64,000 nucleotides of DNA from the NCBI GenBank assembly GCA_024642525.1, contig JAHEAX010000059.1:1-64000 (forward strand), written 5' to 3'. The DNA is from Erythrobacteraceae bacterium (GTDB lineage Bacteria; Pseudomonadota; Alphaproteobacteria; Sphingomonadales; Sphingomonadaceae). This document shows, piece by piece, positions 8,890-19,422 of this stretch (within the stretch, counting starts at the first letter, position 1; each line of letters begins with the position of its first letter). The translations under genes and the position numbers were made by a program. Below the pieces are notes generated by a model. The model had not been told where the DNA came from. It did not search any database and saw only the letters and a list, made by a program, of their open reading frames with translations.

Positions 8890-10410
8890 ATGACCATGGC
8901 CACCGCCGCTCCGATGGGCTCGCCCCAGCGTCCCGCTTTCATGACCGAATGGTTTGGCAATATTCGCGGTGATGTGCTGGCAGGCATGGTCGTGGCACTG
9001 GCGCTGATCCCCGAAGCCATCGGTTTTTCGCTGATCGCAGGTGTGGACCCTAGCGTTGGTCTTTATGCATCAGTTGCCATTGCGCTGGTCATTTCGCTGA
9101 CAGGTGGCCGCCCCGGCATGATTTCAGCTGCAACAGCTGCGGTGGCCGTGGTGGTGGTGCCGCTGGTGCGCGAGTATGGTGTCGATTACCTTTTTGCAGC
9201 CACGGTTCTGATGGGCATCATCCAGGGTGTGGCGGCGTTGCTGCGGCTCGATTTGTTGATGCAGTTCGTGTCGCGGTCAGTCATCACCGGCTTCGTCAAT
9301 GCCTTGGCCATCCTCATTTTCATGGCGCAAATACCGCAGCTGACCAATGTTGGTTGGGAAACCTATGCCATGGTGGCCGCCGGTCTGGCGATCATTTACG
9401 GTGTCCCGCGCCTGACCAAAGTGGTGCCATCCCCGCTGGTTGCCATCCTGTTGCTGACGGCATTTGCCGTAGGCATGGGCATCCAGGTCAATACTGTGGG
9501 CCAGATGGGCGAATTGCCTGATGGTTTGCCCACATTCGGCTTGCCCGATGTGCCCCTGACCTGGGAAACGTTGCAGATCATCCTTCCCTATTCGCTGACT
9601 ATGGCTGCCGTGGGCCTGCTCGAATCTCTGCTAACTGCGCAGATTGTTGACGATCTGACGCATACTGACAGCAACAAGCAACGCGAATGCGCAGGGCAGG
9701 GGTTTGCCAATATTGTTGCCGCCATGTTTGGCGGTATGGGCGGCTGCGCGATGATCGGGCAATCTGTCATCAATGTCGCCAGTGGCGGCCGTGGCCGGTT
9801 GTCGAGCTTTGCTGCCGGTGCCTTCCTCCTCATCCTGCTCACTCTGCTGGGCGACTGGGTGGGCCGCGTGCCCATGCCCGCGCTAGTGGCGGTTATGATC
9901 ATGGTTTCGATCGGCACATTCAGCTGGAGCTCCATTGCCAATCTGCGCCGCCACCCGCCGACATCGTCAATCGTGATGCTGGCAACAGTGATCGTCGTCG
10001 TCTTCACGCACGACCTCGCGCTGGGTGTGCTTGTCGGCGTGCTGCTGTCTGGCATTTTCTTTGCCAACAAGGTCCGGCAGATGTTCAAGGTGGAACGTGT
10101 GCGCCGCCCCCACAGTGCGGTTTACACTGTCACCGGCCAGATCTTCTTTGCATCGGTTGACCGGCTGCTGAAGGCGATGGGGCCGGAAAGCCAGTATGAA
10201 GATGCCGCCCATCATGTCGTGATTGATGTGAGCAAGGCACATTTCTGGGACATTTCTGCGATTGGCGCGCTGGACAAGGTGGTTGACCGGATGCGCCGCA
10301 ATGGCCGCCACGTGCGCATTGTCGGCATGAATACGGCCAGCGCCGATCTTGTCGACCGGTTCGCACTGGAAGACCGGCTCGGTCTCGAAACCGGTCTCGC
10401 CCCGCATTGA
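8890..10410 (+). CDS. SulP family anion (sulfate/bicarbonate) transporter with STAS domain
   Basis: [35 protein letters not shown]-terminal STAS domain ([25 protein letters not shown]). Confidence 0.93.
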   Translation: MTMATAAPMGSPQRPAFMTEWFGNIRGDVLAGMVVALALIPEAIGFSLIAGVDPSVGLYASVAIALVISLTGGRPGMISAATAAVAVVVVPLVREYGVDYLFAATVLMGIIQGVAALLRLDLLMQFVSRSVITGFVNALAILIFMAQIPQLTNVGWETYAMVAAGLAIIYGVPRLTKVVPSPLVAILLLTAFAVGMGIQVNTVGQMGELPDGLPTFGLPDVPLTWETLQIILPYSLTMAAVGLLESLLTAQIVDDLTHTDSNKQRECAGQGFANIVAAMFGGMGGCAMIGQSVINVASGGRGRLSSFAAGAFLLILLTLLGDWVGRVPMPALVAVMIMVSIGTFSWSSIANLRRHPPTSSIVMLATVIVVVFTHDLALGVLVGVLLSGIFFANKVRQMFKVERVRRPHSAVYTVTGQIFFASVDRLLKAMGPESQYEDAAHHVVIDVSKAHFWDISAIGALDKVVDRMRRNGRHVRIVGMNTASADLVDRFALEDRLGLETGLAPH

Positions 10411-10419
10411 TCTCCGGCG

Positions 10420-11625
10420 CTAGGCAGCCGGACGAGGACCGTAGGTCAGCCGCCGCCACAGGGCTTCCATCGGCCCCTGGGCATGGCCAGCCAGCCACCA
10501 GCGTGACACGATGATCTGCGCTGCAAATATGGCAATTGCCACGCCATAGATCTGCAGCACTGACAAGCGGCCAATCAGGCCAAATCCGATGCCGTAAAAG
10601 ATCAACGTGCAAAGCACCGAATGCGACAAATAATTGGTCAGCGCCATCCTGCCGACAGGGGCGAGCAGACCGAGCAAACGCGTGAAACGGGGCCAGAGCA
10701 GCGCAAATCCCGCAGCATAGGAAATTGCACCGGGAACCGTGCCAATCAATGAAGGCAGGTCAGCCTGCCCAAGATCAGGTGTCGCAGCATAGAAATAGCC
10801 TGCCGGAATGGCGATGACGGTAGTCAAAATGAAAACTCGCCACAAAAGCAGCCGGTTTTCGATGATGGAGCCATCGTGCAGCCTGCGCCCGATGACCATG
10901 CCCAGCAGCATCATGCCCAGCACCTTGGGAATGCGCCAGGAATCGAGCCGCTGCGAATAAGTGTATTCGAGGCCGCTGAAATTCCACTTCATGAATTCTT
11001 CCCATCCGCCCTCGCCAAGCCACATGACGGGGGAGATGTTCTCGAAGTCCAGGCCCATCATCGTGTCCATCTGGACAGCCAGGGCAAGCAGCGGAGCGCC
11101 CATCTCCAACCCCATGCTCTTCGCCGCCAAGGCGCCAGTGACGGGGATTACGAATATCAGCAGACCCGCAGTTATGATGAGCGCCCGCTCGCCCCAGTTG
11201 CTGAACAGGGGGAGAGTGAATCCAAGAGCTGCATAGAGCAGCAGGATATCACCATCCCACAAGAACTGGGCGTGAAGGTAACCTATCAGCGCAAGCCAGC
11301 CCACTCTGCGGCGGAAAATGTGAACCCCGTTGGACCCGCGCTTCGTCAGCCGTTCGATCTGAAGGGCAAATCCGGTGCCGAACATCATCGAAAAGAGGCT
11401 GTAGAATTTACCGTCCACGAAGAAATGGTGGAACCGGTATTGCCACATTGTCTGGTCCTTGCCCCAGATGGCAATGATGTTTTCTTCTGATTCCAGGCCA
11501 AGCCCTGACCAGTAGAGGATGTTCGCCAGAAGGATGCCGAACAAGGCGAAGCCGCGCAGTCCATCCAACAGGTCGATACGATTGGTGCCAGGCACAGGCC
11601 CCGCCGGCGCGCTCTTGTCATCCAT
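10420..11625 (-). CDS. DUF418 domain-containing membrane protein
   Basis: RIDLLDGLRGFALFGILLANI...FSMMFGTGFALQ...GRMALTNYLSHSVLCTLIFYGIGFGL. Confidence 0.85.
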   Translation of the reverse strand: MDDKSAPAGPVPGTNRIDLLDGLRGFALFGILLANILYWSGLGLESEENIIAIWGKDQTMWQYRFHHFFVDGKFYSLFSMMFGTGFALQIERLTKRGSNGVHIFRRRVGWLALIGYLHAQFLWDGDILLLYAALGFTLPLFSNWGERALIITAGLLIFVIPVTGALAAKSMGLEMGAPLLALAVQMDTMMGLDFENISPVMWLGEGGWEEFMKWNFSGLEYTYSQRLDSWRIPKVLGMMLLGMVIGRRLHDGSIIENRLLLWRVFILTTVIAIPAGYFYAATPDLGQADLPSLIGTVPGAISYAAGFALLWPRFTRLLGLLAPVGRMALTNYLSHSVLCTLIFYGIGFGLIGRLSVLQIYGVAIAIFAAQIIVSRWWLAGHAQGPMEALWRRLTYGPRPAA

Positions 11626-11793
11626 CCTGATTTCCCCCCGGAAAGCGCGAAGCTATGTCATTTCCTGCGACCTGCATAGAGCGGTCGATTTTCGGGCAGT
11701 TGGCAGCCGCAAATCCATGCCTTCAGATGGCTGTTCATGAATTGCATGGCGGTACTTGGACCAGACGGAATTTATGGGTATCTTGCCCCTGCT

Positions 11794-12192
11794 ATGAAAG
11801 AACTGTTCCAGCATACGGCGATTACCGACGGCATTACGGTCCGCGTTGCGGTCAGTTTCCTGCCTGAACAATCGCATCCCGAAGCGGGGAAGTGGTTCTG
11901 GGTGTATCATATCAGGCTGGAAAACGGTTCTGGCGAAACTGTGCAGCTGAAATCGCGCCATTGGCGGATTACCGATGCACGCGGCATGGTGAACCTTGTC
12001 GAAGGGGAAGGGGTGGTTGGTGAAACCCCCGTACTGCAGCCAGGCGGGACACATGATTATGTGTCGGGTTGTCCGCTGACGACACCGCAAGGTTCGATGG
12101 AAGGGTTCTTCACCTTCGAGCGCGCAGATGGCACGTCGCTGGAAGTGGCCATTCCCTATTTTCCTCTGGCAGCGCCTGCCACCACCAACTGA
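11794..12192 (+). CDS. apaG: ApaG protein
   Basis: TAITDGITVRVAVSFLPEQSHPEAGKWFWVYHIRLENGSGETVQLKSRHWRITDARG...GEGVVGETPVLQPG. Confidence 0.93.
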   Translation: MKELFQHTAITDGITVRVAVSFLPEQSHPEAGKWFWVYHIRLENGSGETVQLKSRHWRITDARGMVNLVEGEGVVGETPVLQPGGTHDYVSGCPLTTPQGSMEGFFTFERADGTSLEVAIPYFPLAAPATTN

Positions 12193-13074
12193 TCAGCGAA
12201 ACGGCCAGCCGGAATCCGGTTCTGCCATCAGGTCGAGAAATGCCCGCACCTTGGGGGTCCGGTTAAGATCGACATGGCTTACCAGCCACATATCGACATC
12301 CCACTCGGCCTGATGCGGCAGGACTTCGACCAGCCCGCCATGCTGTCTTGCTGCCAGCCTTTGCATGAAGCCGATGCCCACACCTGACAGGACTGCGGCG
12401 GAAAGTGCAGGCACATCGTCGCTTGCCAGCACAATATTTTGCGCTGGCACGTGGCGAGACATCCATTGCAGAAAGGGCGCACGCGGGTCTGGTGAAGTGG
12501 TGCCGACAAAGCGGTGGCGCGCAAATTCTTCGAGATTTTCCGGCAGGCCGTGGCGGTCGCGGTAGCTGGATGCAGCATAGAGGCCCATCTGCATCACGCC
12601 TGCGGGCCGCACGATATTATCCGGGTCCTGCGGCCGCGCACCGACGCGCAGGGCGACATGGGCTTCGCCATATTCCAGCTTTGCAAGATCCTGCGTTGCC
12701 AGAAAATGGGTCCTTACAGCGGGATGCCTGCTGGCAAATTCGGCAATGACCGGAAAGATGTGTTCGGCCATCTGCGCGATGGAAGTGATGATGAAATCAC
12801 CTTCAATGATGTCCGACTGGCTTTTGGCGTAGCGGTGCAATTGTTCGAACTGCTCGTCGCTCGCCTCGGCAATCTGCAACAGCCGCCGACCCAGATCAGT
12901 GGGGAGGAAACCGCGCCGGTGCCGCTGGAAAAGCTTTGCCCCAAGCATCCCTTCCAGCGTGTCGATATGCCGCGTGACTGTGGCGCGGTGAACGTTCAGC
13001 ACTTCTGCCGCCGCAGTGACGGTGCCCAGTTTTGCGACCGTGGCCGCTGTTCGGATCTCGTTCCAGTGTAACAT
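12193..13074 (-). CDS. LysR family transcriptional regulator
   Basis: N-terminal winged HTH: MLHWNEIRTAATVAKLGTVTAAAEVLNVHRATVTRHIDTLEGMLGAKLFQRHRRG. Confidence 0.9.
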   Translation of the reverse strand: MLHWNEIRTAATVAKLGTVTAAAEVLNVHRATVTRHIDTLEGMLGAKLFQRHRRGFLPTDLGRRLLQIAEASDEQFEQLHRYAKSQSDIIEGDFIITSIAQMAEHIFPVIAEFASRHPAVRTHFLATQDLAKLEYGEAHVALRVGARPQDPDNIVRPAGVMQMGLYAASSYRDRHGLPENLEEFARHRFVGTTSPDPRAPFLQWMSRHVPAQNIVLASDDVPALSAAVLSGVGIGFMQRLAARQHGGLVEVLPHQAEWDVDMWLVSHVDLNRTPKVRAFLDLMAEPDSGWPFR

Positions 13075-13174
13075 TGTCTATTGCTGCAAAAATACGCGTC
13101 AGTTGCGCAAATGTGTCTCTATATTCAGTTTTTGTAACATGACATACGGCTGCCTGAAACTGAATACTGGAGAT

Positions 13175-13720
13175 ATGAACGTGAAAATTCTCGCCTATGC
13201 AGCCAGCAACAGCAGCCAGTCGATCAACCGCAAGCTGATCGGACATGCAGTGGACGTGCTGAAGACTGAAATCATGCCAGATGCGGAAGTCGAAATTCTC
13301 GACATCAATGATTACGAAATGCCGATCTACAGCATCGACCGCGAAATGGCCGATGGCATCCCGGCAAAGGCGCAGCAGTTCTTTGACAAGATCGGCGCTG
13401 CCGATGGGTTGTTGGTGTCTTATGCCGAACATAATGGCTATTACACAGCGGCCTACAAGAATATCTTCGACTGGCTGTCGCGCATCGATCAGAAGTTTTA
13501 TCAGGGCAAGCCCAAGGTGGTCCTGTCAGCATCGCCTGGCCCGGGTGCAGGTGCCAATGTCGCGCGCGCAGCAGTCGAATCCGCTCCGTTCTTTGCCGCA
13601 GACATCAAGGCGCAGCTCAACGTGGGGCATTTCGGCACAAACTTTGACGAAGCGGCCAATTCGCTGACCGATGATGCGCTTGCCGCAGGCTTGCGCGAGG
13701 TTCTCGGTACGCTGACCTGA
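13175..13720 (+). CDS. NAD(P)H-dependent FMN reductase-like flavoprotein
   Basis: KILAYAASNSSQSINRKL...VEILDINDYEMPIYS...DGLLVSYAEHNGYYTAAYKNIFDWLSR flavodoxin-like reductase pattern. Confidence 0.85.
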   Translation: MNVKILAYAASNSSQSINRKLIGHAVDVLKTEIMPDAEVEILDINDYEMPIYSIDREMADGIPAKAQQFFDKIGAADGLLVSYAEHNGYYTAAYKNIFDWLSRIDQKFYQGKPKVVLSASPGPGAGANVARAAVESAPFFAADIKAQLNVGHFGTNFDEAANSLTDDALAAGLREVLGTLT

Positions 13721-13790
13721 CCCGCCAGCGGCCCGGCCTGTATCATCGTGGTGGTTGCGGGCAGGCAACAGTCGGATTAGACGCAGGCGC

Positions 13791-14582
13791 ATGAAGCGGA
13801 CTCATTTACCCCTGAATGCCTTGCGCGTGTTTGATGCAGCCGCAAGGCACCTGTCCTTTACGCGCGCGGCTGACGAGCTGGCAGTGACGCCTGCTGCCGT
13901 CGGCCAGCAAATCCGCGCGCTGGAAGATCATCTCGGCACGGTGCTGTTCCGCCGCACCAGCAAGGGTCTCGAGCTTACCGACGAAGGTAGCGCGGGCCTC
14001 GACCCGCTGCGAGAAGGATTCCTGCGCTTTGAGGAAAGCGTGCAGGCGATGCAGGCCGGCCAGGCAAGTGACCGCTACACGATTGCTTGCCCGCGCGAAT
14101 TTTTTGCTCAGTGGCTGGCCCCGCGCCTTGCCGAATTTGCCAAGACCAATGCGGGCGTTCGCTTCCAGCTGGTTGCGGACGAAAATGCCGATTTCACCGA
14201 AGCCAATCTGGATGTTGCCATCCGGCTGGTGGATGGACCGGGCGACCTCGAGGGCATAGAGCTTGCCCCCGCGCGCCGTGTTGTCGTGGCTGCGCCCGGC
14301 GCGCCTGATGAATGGATTGACTGGCCAGGTGCGCCATTGCCTGAAGGCGCGGATGCCACTGTCCAGGTCGGCAACGCGGGACAGGCGCTGAGCTCTGCCG
14401 TGGCTGGCATGGGCAAGGCTATCCTGCCCTATCTTCTGGTTGAAGAAGCGCTGGAAGGCGGCCGCCTTACTGCGCTGGAAGGGCCCGACGAAGGCCGCCG
14501 CGCCTATTGGATGGTCGCCCCATTGCCGCAGTGGCGGCAGAAAAAGGTCAAGGCGCTGGCAGCGTTTCTGGCAGGCGAATAG
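13791..14582 (+). CDS. LysR family transcriptional regulator (GcvA-like)
   Basis: LPLNALRVFDAAARHLSFTRAADELAVTPAAVGQQIRALEDHLGTVLFRR. Confidence 0.9.
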   Translation: MKRTHLPLNALRVFDAAARHLSFTRAADELAVTPAAVGQQIRALEDHLGTVLFRRTSKGLELTDEGSAGLDPLREGFLRFEESVQAMQAGQASDRYTIACPREFFAQWLAPRLAEFAKTNAGVRFQLVADENADFTEANLDVAIRLVDGPGDLEGIELAPARRVVVAAPGAPDEWIDWPGAPLPEGADATVQVGNAGQALSSAVAGMGKAILPYLLVEEALEGGRLTALEGPDEGRRAYWMVAPLPQWRQKKVKALAAFLAGE

Positions 14583-14589
14583 GTTTTAA

Positions 14590-15144
14590 ATGGCTGGGGC
14601 CACGCCAACACTTGAAACGGCGCGTTTCACCTTGCGCGAGCTGATCAGGTCGGATGCCGCTGACCTGTTCCCCAGCTTTTCCGACGAAACAGCCATGAAA
14701 TGGTGGAGCAGGGGTGTGTTCGCTTCCGAGGAGGAACTGGCTGACTGGCTGGTGCCCGAAAGCGGCTGGGACGAAGGGCGCAGTTGGGCCGTTGTGGCAG
14801 GCCATGGCGACAATATGTCAGGACCGGTGCTTGCCCGCCTTGCGGCAATGGACCGCGGCGACGGTGTGACGGAACTTGGCTATTTGACCGTCATCGGCAG
14901 GCACCGCCAAGGTATTGTCACTGAAGCCCTGGCTGGCCTGATCGACCATGTGTTCAATACCGAAGGCCGCCGGCGCATCTATGCCGATGTCGACCCCGAA
15001 AATGACGCGTCAAATGCAGTGACAAGGCGGCTCGGCTTCGTGTTGGAAGGTCGCTTGCGCGAAAGCATGGTAACCCACCTTGGGCCACGAGACAGCTGCA
15101 TCTGGGGGTTGCTGCCTGCGGACTGGGCGGCGCGAACGGCTTGA
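14590..15144 (+). CDS. GNAT family (RimJ/RimL-like) N-acetyltransferase
   Basis: LETARFTLRELIRSDAADLFP...ELGYLTVIGRHRQGIVTEALAGLIDHVF...DVDPENDASNAVTRRLGFVLEGRLRE. Confidence 0.85.
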   Translation: MAGATPTLETARFTLRELIRSDAADLFPSFSDETAMKWWSRGVFASEEELADWLVPESGWDEGRSWAVVAGHGDNMSGPVLARLAAMDRGDGVTELGYLTVIGRHRQGIVTEALAGLIDHVFNTEGRRRIYADVDPENDASNAVTRRLGFVLEGRLRESMVTHLGPRDSCIWGLLPADWAARTA

Positions 15145-15167
15145 TTGCGCCTGCCAGCCTTCCTGCC

Positions 15168-15272
15168 TAAAGCGGCTGGAATTCGTAGATGCCGCCATCT
15201 GCCATGACTGCGAGATAGAGATTGCCTTCCTTGAGGGTGTAGCTGCGAACATATCCGGCTTCGGGGCCCATT
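15168..15272 (-). pseudogene. Possible C-terminal remnant of a decayed gene
   Basis: Minus-strand frame reads MGPEAGYVRSYTLKEGNLYLAVMADGGIYEFQPL*, a protein C-terminus-like string with no upstream body (in-frame TGA just upstream). Confidence 0.45.
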
Positions 15273-15400
15273 CAGTCCATTTCGTCCAATTCATCCGATT
15301 TTCATTGATTATACGTAGAATTTCTAATTCCGATGTGGCTTCATGAGCAATCTTGTTGATGCCACTGGGATCCTGCACTTGCGCTAGGGGGAGCAGTTCT

Positions 15401-15733
15401 TTGGATCTGAGGCGTGAAAAACGTTATGACATTGAGATCTGGGGCAAATATCGCCGTGGTCGGGGTAGTGCTACTCTGGTCCAGATATTCGACCTGTCCG
15501 AATTCGGCTGCCAGTTTCGCGGGCTGTGGGGGCGGCTGGAAGTAGGGGCAGCCATTTCTCTCAAGATCGGCAGCATCGGTCCAATCAGCGCCAAGGTCGT
15601 GTGGATTGCAGATACGCGGGTCGGCATAGAATTCGTCGATCCGCTCCACCCGTCGGTCCTCGTCCATATAAGGGACAACATGGACGAGCGCGAATTGGGC
15701 GACGACAAGCCTTCGCCTTTCAAACCCAAGTAA
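15401..15733 (+). CDS. PilZ domain protein
   Basis: LRREKRYDIEIWGKYRRGRGSATLVQIFDLSEFGCQFRG...AKVVWIADTRVGIEFVDPLHP; probable TTG start after GGGGGAG. Confidence 0.75.
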   Translation: MDLRREKRYDIEIWGKYRRGRGSATLVQIFDLSEFGCQFRGLWGRLEVGAAISLKIGSIGPISAKVVWIADTRVGIEFVDPLHPSVLVHIRDNMDERELGDDKPSPFKPK

Positions 15734-16152
15734 GGCACGAAGGGGATTTCGCCGGACAGGCCTGCCCACGGCTTTTCAGTCGTCGGATATGCTGCGGGTA
15801 TGGCGAGCGTGCTGACCCTTGACCGAATGACCGAATCTGCCTAAAGGCGCGTCATCCGAAGCCCGCTCCGGCAGGTCTCGGTCAGATAGAGCTGAACATT
15901 GGCGGTGATATCGTGAGGGGCCTTGGTGAAATTGCCAGGGTCTTTTTCTATTGCTCGGCAGGCGAGGGCGAAGGCCCGAACCAACCGGTCTTGCGGTATC
16001 CGTCAAAGTAACCCGGCCAATGGCCCGGGTGGAGTGTTTTCGGCTCGTGCAGGTGCCTGGTGGCTGCCCCTATGGGGCTTGTCGCCGTGGCTCGCACGGG
16101 ACTTCAAGCCTTCACCCATGCCTCGTGCCACCGAACAGGTGAAGAGTACTTC

Positions 16153-16524
16153 ATGCCTACAATCAACCAGTTGGTCCGCAAGGGCCGCGTTCCGCAGAAG
16201 GCCAAGTCCAAGGTCCCTGCAATGGAAGAAAACCCGCAGAAGCGCGGCGTTTGCACACGCGTCTATACCACGACGCCGAAGAAGCCGAACTCGGCATTGC
16301 GCAAGGTGGCCAAGGTTCGCCTGACCAACCAGCGCGAAGTCATCTCCTACATCCCCGGTGAAGGCCACAACCTTCAGGAACACTCTGTTGTCCTGATCCG
16401 TGGCGGCCGTGTACGCGACCTTCCCGGTGTGCGTTACCACGTGCTGCGCGGTGTGCTCGATACCCAGGGTGTCAAGGATCGCCGGAAGAGCCGTTCCAAG
16501 TACGGCGCGAAGCGTCCCAAGTAA
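16153..16524 (+). CDS. rpsL: 30S ribosomal protein S12
   Basis: [12 protein letters not shown]...[19 protein letters not shown]...[13 protein letters not shown]. Confidence 0.99.
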   Translation: MPTINQLVRKGRVPQKAKSKVPAMEENPQKRGVCTRVYTTTPKKPNSALRKVAKVRLTNQREVISYIPGEGHNLQEHSVVLIRGGRVRDLPGVRYHVLRGVLDTQGVKDRRKSRSKYGAKRPK

Positions 16525-16600
16525 GCCTGTAGGGGCTAGGTTTTTCCGGTGTGCGCCGCGGATTGTTCCGCGCGCCGCCTGACAAGAAGGAATTTATCCG

Positions 16601-17071
16601 ATGTCACGTCGTCGTCGTCCCGAAAAGCGGGTCATTCTTCCCGATCCCAAGTTTGGTGATCAGACGCTGTCCAAGTTCATGAACAACCTCATGATGGACG
16701 GCAAGAAATCCACTGCTGAACGTATCGTCTACGGTGCTCTCGAAACTGTCGAGACCAAGACCAAGGCCGATCCGATCCAGATGTTCCATGATGCGCTGAA
16801 CAATGTGAAGCCGCAGGTGGAAGTTCGCAGCCGCCGTGTTGGTGGTGCGACGTATCAGGTGCCGGTGGAAGTTCGCCCCGAGCGTGCCCAGGCACTGGCA
16901 ATTCGCTGGTTGATTGCGGCATCGCGCGGTCGTCCTGAAACCACCATGGCAGCGCGTCTGTCGGGTGAACTGATGGATGCGGCGAACAATCGCGGTAATG
17001 CGGTAAAGAAGCGTGAAGACGCTCACCGTATGGCCGACGCCAACCGCGCCTTCAGCCACTACCGCTGGTAA
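16601..17071 (+). CDS. rpsG: 30S ribosomal protein S7
   Basis: [47 protein letters not shown]. Confidence 0.99.
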   Translation: MSRRRRPEKRVILPDPKFGDQTLSKFMNNLMMDGKKSTAERIVYGALETVETKTKADPIQMFHDALNNVKPQVEVRSRRVGGATYQVPVEVRPERAQALAIRWLIAASRGRPETTMAARLSGELMDAANNRGNAVKKREDAHRMADANRAFSHYRW

Positions 17072-17237
17072 GCGCGATCAGATAAGGCGCCCCTGGCATC
17101 GGGCGGGTTTCTTCCGGAAGGAAGGCCGCTCTGCCAGGGATGTCTTTACCTGGTCACAATCGTAACCATATCGGGGCCTGGAAACAGGACCGGGTCGCAT
17201 CGGGCGGCTCCCCCCTTTTACACCACAGGAATTTTCC

Positions 17238-19331
17238 ATGGCCCGCGAATATCCGCTGGAACGCTACCGCAACATCGGCATCATGGCGCATATTGACGCC
17301 GGTAAGACCACGACGACGGAGCGGATCCTCTATTACACCGGCAAGTCCTACAAGATCGGCGAAGTGCATGACGGCGCGGCGACGATGGACTGGATGGAGC
17401 AGGAACAGGAACGTGGCATCACGATCACGTCCGCTGCGACAACCACCTTCTGGGCTGCCGAAGATGGCAACGGTCCCAAGCACCGCATCAACATCATCGA
17501 CACCCCCGGGCACGTTGACTTCACCATTGAAGTCGAACGTTCGCTGCGCGTGCTCGACGGCGCGGTTGCGGTCTTCGACGGCGTTGCCGGCGTTGAACCG
17601 CAGTCCGAAACCGTATGGCGCCAGGCTGACAAGTACAAAGTTCCGCGGATGTGCTTCATCAACAAGCTGGATCGCACCGGCGCGGACTTCTATTACTGCG
17701 TGCAGAGCATCATCGATCGTCTCGGTGCCAAGCCTCTCGTGCTGTATCTCCCGATCGGTATCGAAGGCGGCCTGAAGGGCGTTGTCGATCTCGTGAACAA
17801 CCGCGGCATCGTCTGGGAAGACGAAGCACTCGGCGCCAACTTCAACTACGTCGACATTCCTGAAGACATGGCTGACAAGGCTGCCGACTATCGCGAAAAG
17901 ATGATCGAAACGGTCGTCGAAAACGATGATGAAGTTATGGAAGCCTATCTTGAAGGCAACGTTCCTGACGCAGCAACGCTGAAGCGCCTTATCCGCAAGG
18001 GCACGCTGGACCAGGCATTCGTGCCGGTACTGTGCGGCTCGGCATTCAAGAACAAGGGCGTTCAGCCCCTGCTTGACGCTGTTGTCGACTATATGCCTTC
18101 GCCGATTGACGTTCCTGCAATCCGCGGCGTACTGCCCGACAGCGAAGAAGAAGCCGAACGTCCTTCGAGCGACGACGCACCGTTCAGCGCGCTTGCATTC
18201 AAGATCATGAACGATCCGTTCGTCGGCTCGCTCACCTTCACCCGCATCTATTCGGGCAAGCTGGTCAAGGGCCAGGTCCTGAACTCGGTAAAGGACAAGA
18301 AGGAAAAGATCGGCCGTATGCTGCTGATGCACTCGAACAACCGCGAGGACATCGAAGAAGCATTCGCAGGCGACATTGTTGCTCTGGCAGGCATGAAGGA
18401 CACCACCACGGGCGATACTCTGTGCGATCCGGCCAAGCCGATCATTCTTGAGCGTATGGAATTCCCCGAGCCGGTTATCGAACTGTCGGTGGAACCCAAG
18501 ACCAAGGCTGACCAGGAAAAGATGGGCGTTGCGCTTAATCGTCTGGCTGCAGAAGATCCTTCGTTCCGCGTCACGACTGACCATGAATCGGGCCAGACGA
18601 TCATCAAGGGCATGGGCGAGCTTCACCTCGACATCCTGGTTGATCGCATGAAGCGCGAATTCAAGGTTGAAGCCAATGTCGGCGCGCCGCAGGTTGCTTA
18701 TCGTGAATCGCTCGGTCGTACGATCGACGTCGACTACACGCATAAGAAGCAGTCTGGCGGTACGGGCCAGTTCGCACGTGCAAAGGCTACGTTCACCCCG
18801 GGTGAGCGCGGTCAGGGCATCGTGTTTGAAGACAGCATCAAGGGCGGTAATATTCCCAAGGAATATATCCCTGCTCTCGAAAAGGGCATCCGTGAACAGG
18901 CTGAGAGTGGTTACCTGATCGGCTTCCCGATCATCGACTTCACTGTCCACCTGACTGACGGTGCTTACCATGATGTCGACTCGTCCACCGTGGCGTTCGA
19001 AATCTGTGGTCGCGGTGCAATGCGTGAAGCTGCCGAACGTGGCGGTATCAAGCTGCTCGAGCCGGTGATGAAGGTTGAAGTCATTACTCCTGAAGACTAT
19101 CTCGGGGACGTAATTGGCGATCTCAACTCACGTCGTGGCCAGATCCAGGGCACAGACACCCGCGGTAACGCCCAGGCTGTCGAAGCCATGGTGCCGCTGG
19201 CGAACATGTTCGGCTATGTGAATGAACTTCGTTCGTTCAGTCAGGGCCGTGCAAACTACTCGATGCAGTTCTCTCATTACGAAGAAGTGCCGGCGAGTGT
19301 GGCACTCGAAGTCAAGGAGAAGCTTGCCTAA
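17238..19331 (+). CDS. fusA: Elongation factor G
   Basis: [63 protein letters not shown]. Confidence 0.99.
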   Translation: MAREYPLERYRNIGIMAHIDAGKTTTTERILYYTGKSYKIGEVHDGAATMDWMEQEQERGITITSAATTTFWAAEDGNGPKHRINIIDTPGHVDFTIEVERSLRVLDGAVAVFDGVAGVEPQSETVWRQADKYKVPRMCFINKLDRTGADFYYCVQSIIDRLGAKPLVLYLPIGIEGGLKGVVDLVNNRGIVWEDEALGANFNYVDIPEDMADKAADYREKMIETVVENDDEVMEAYLEGNVPDAATLKRLIRKGTLDQAFVPVLCGSAFKNKGVQPLLDAVVDYMPSPIDVPAIRGVLPDSEEEAERPSSDDAPFSALAFKIMNDPFVGSLTFTRIYSGKLVKGQVLNSVKDKKEKIGRMLLMHSNNREDIEEAFAGDIVALAGMKDTTTGDTLCDPAKPIILERMEFPEPVIELSVEPKTKADQEKMGVALNRLAAEDPSFRVTTDHESGQTIIKGMGELHLDILVDRMKREFKVEANVGAPQVAYRESLGRTIDVDYTHKKQSGGTGQFARAKATFTPGERGQGIVFEDSIKGGNIPKEYIPALEKGIREQAESGYLIGFPIIDFTVHLTDGAYHDVDSSTVAFEICGRGAMREAAERGGIKLLEPVMKVEVITPEDYLGDVIGDLNSRRGQIQGTDTRGNAQAVEAMVPLANMFGYVNELRSFSQGRANYSMQFSHYEEVPASVALEVKEKLA

Positions 19332-19422
19332 GGGCCAGCTTACGTTTAGGGGCGGCGCCTGATTCAGCGGGTGCCGCATTTTCCCGCAATCATTTAGTCC
19401 ATACGAATAGAGGTTATAGACA

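Noticed and set aside
17154-18971. 605-aa minus-strand ORF antisense to fusA
   Set aside because: Shadow ORF caused by codon bias of a highly expressed gene; sense frame is unambiguous EF-G.
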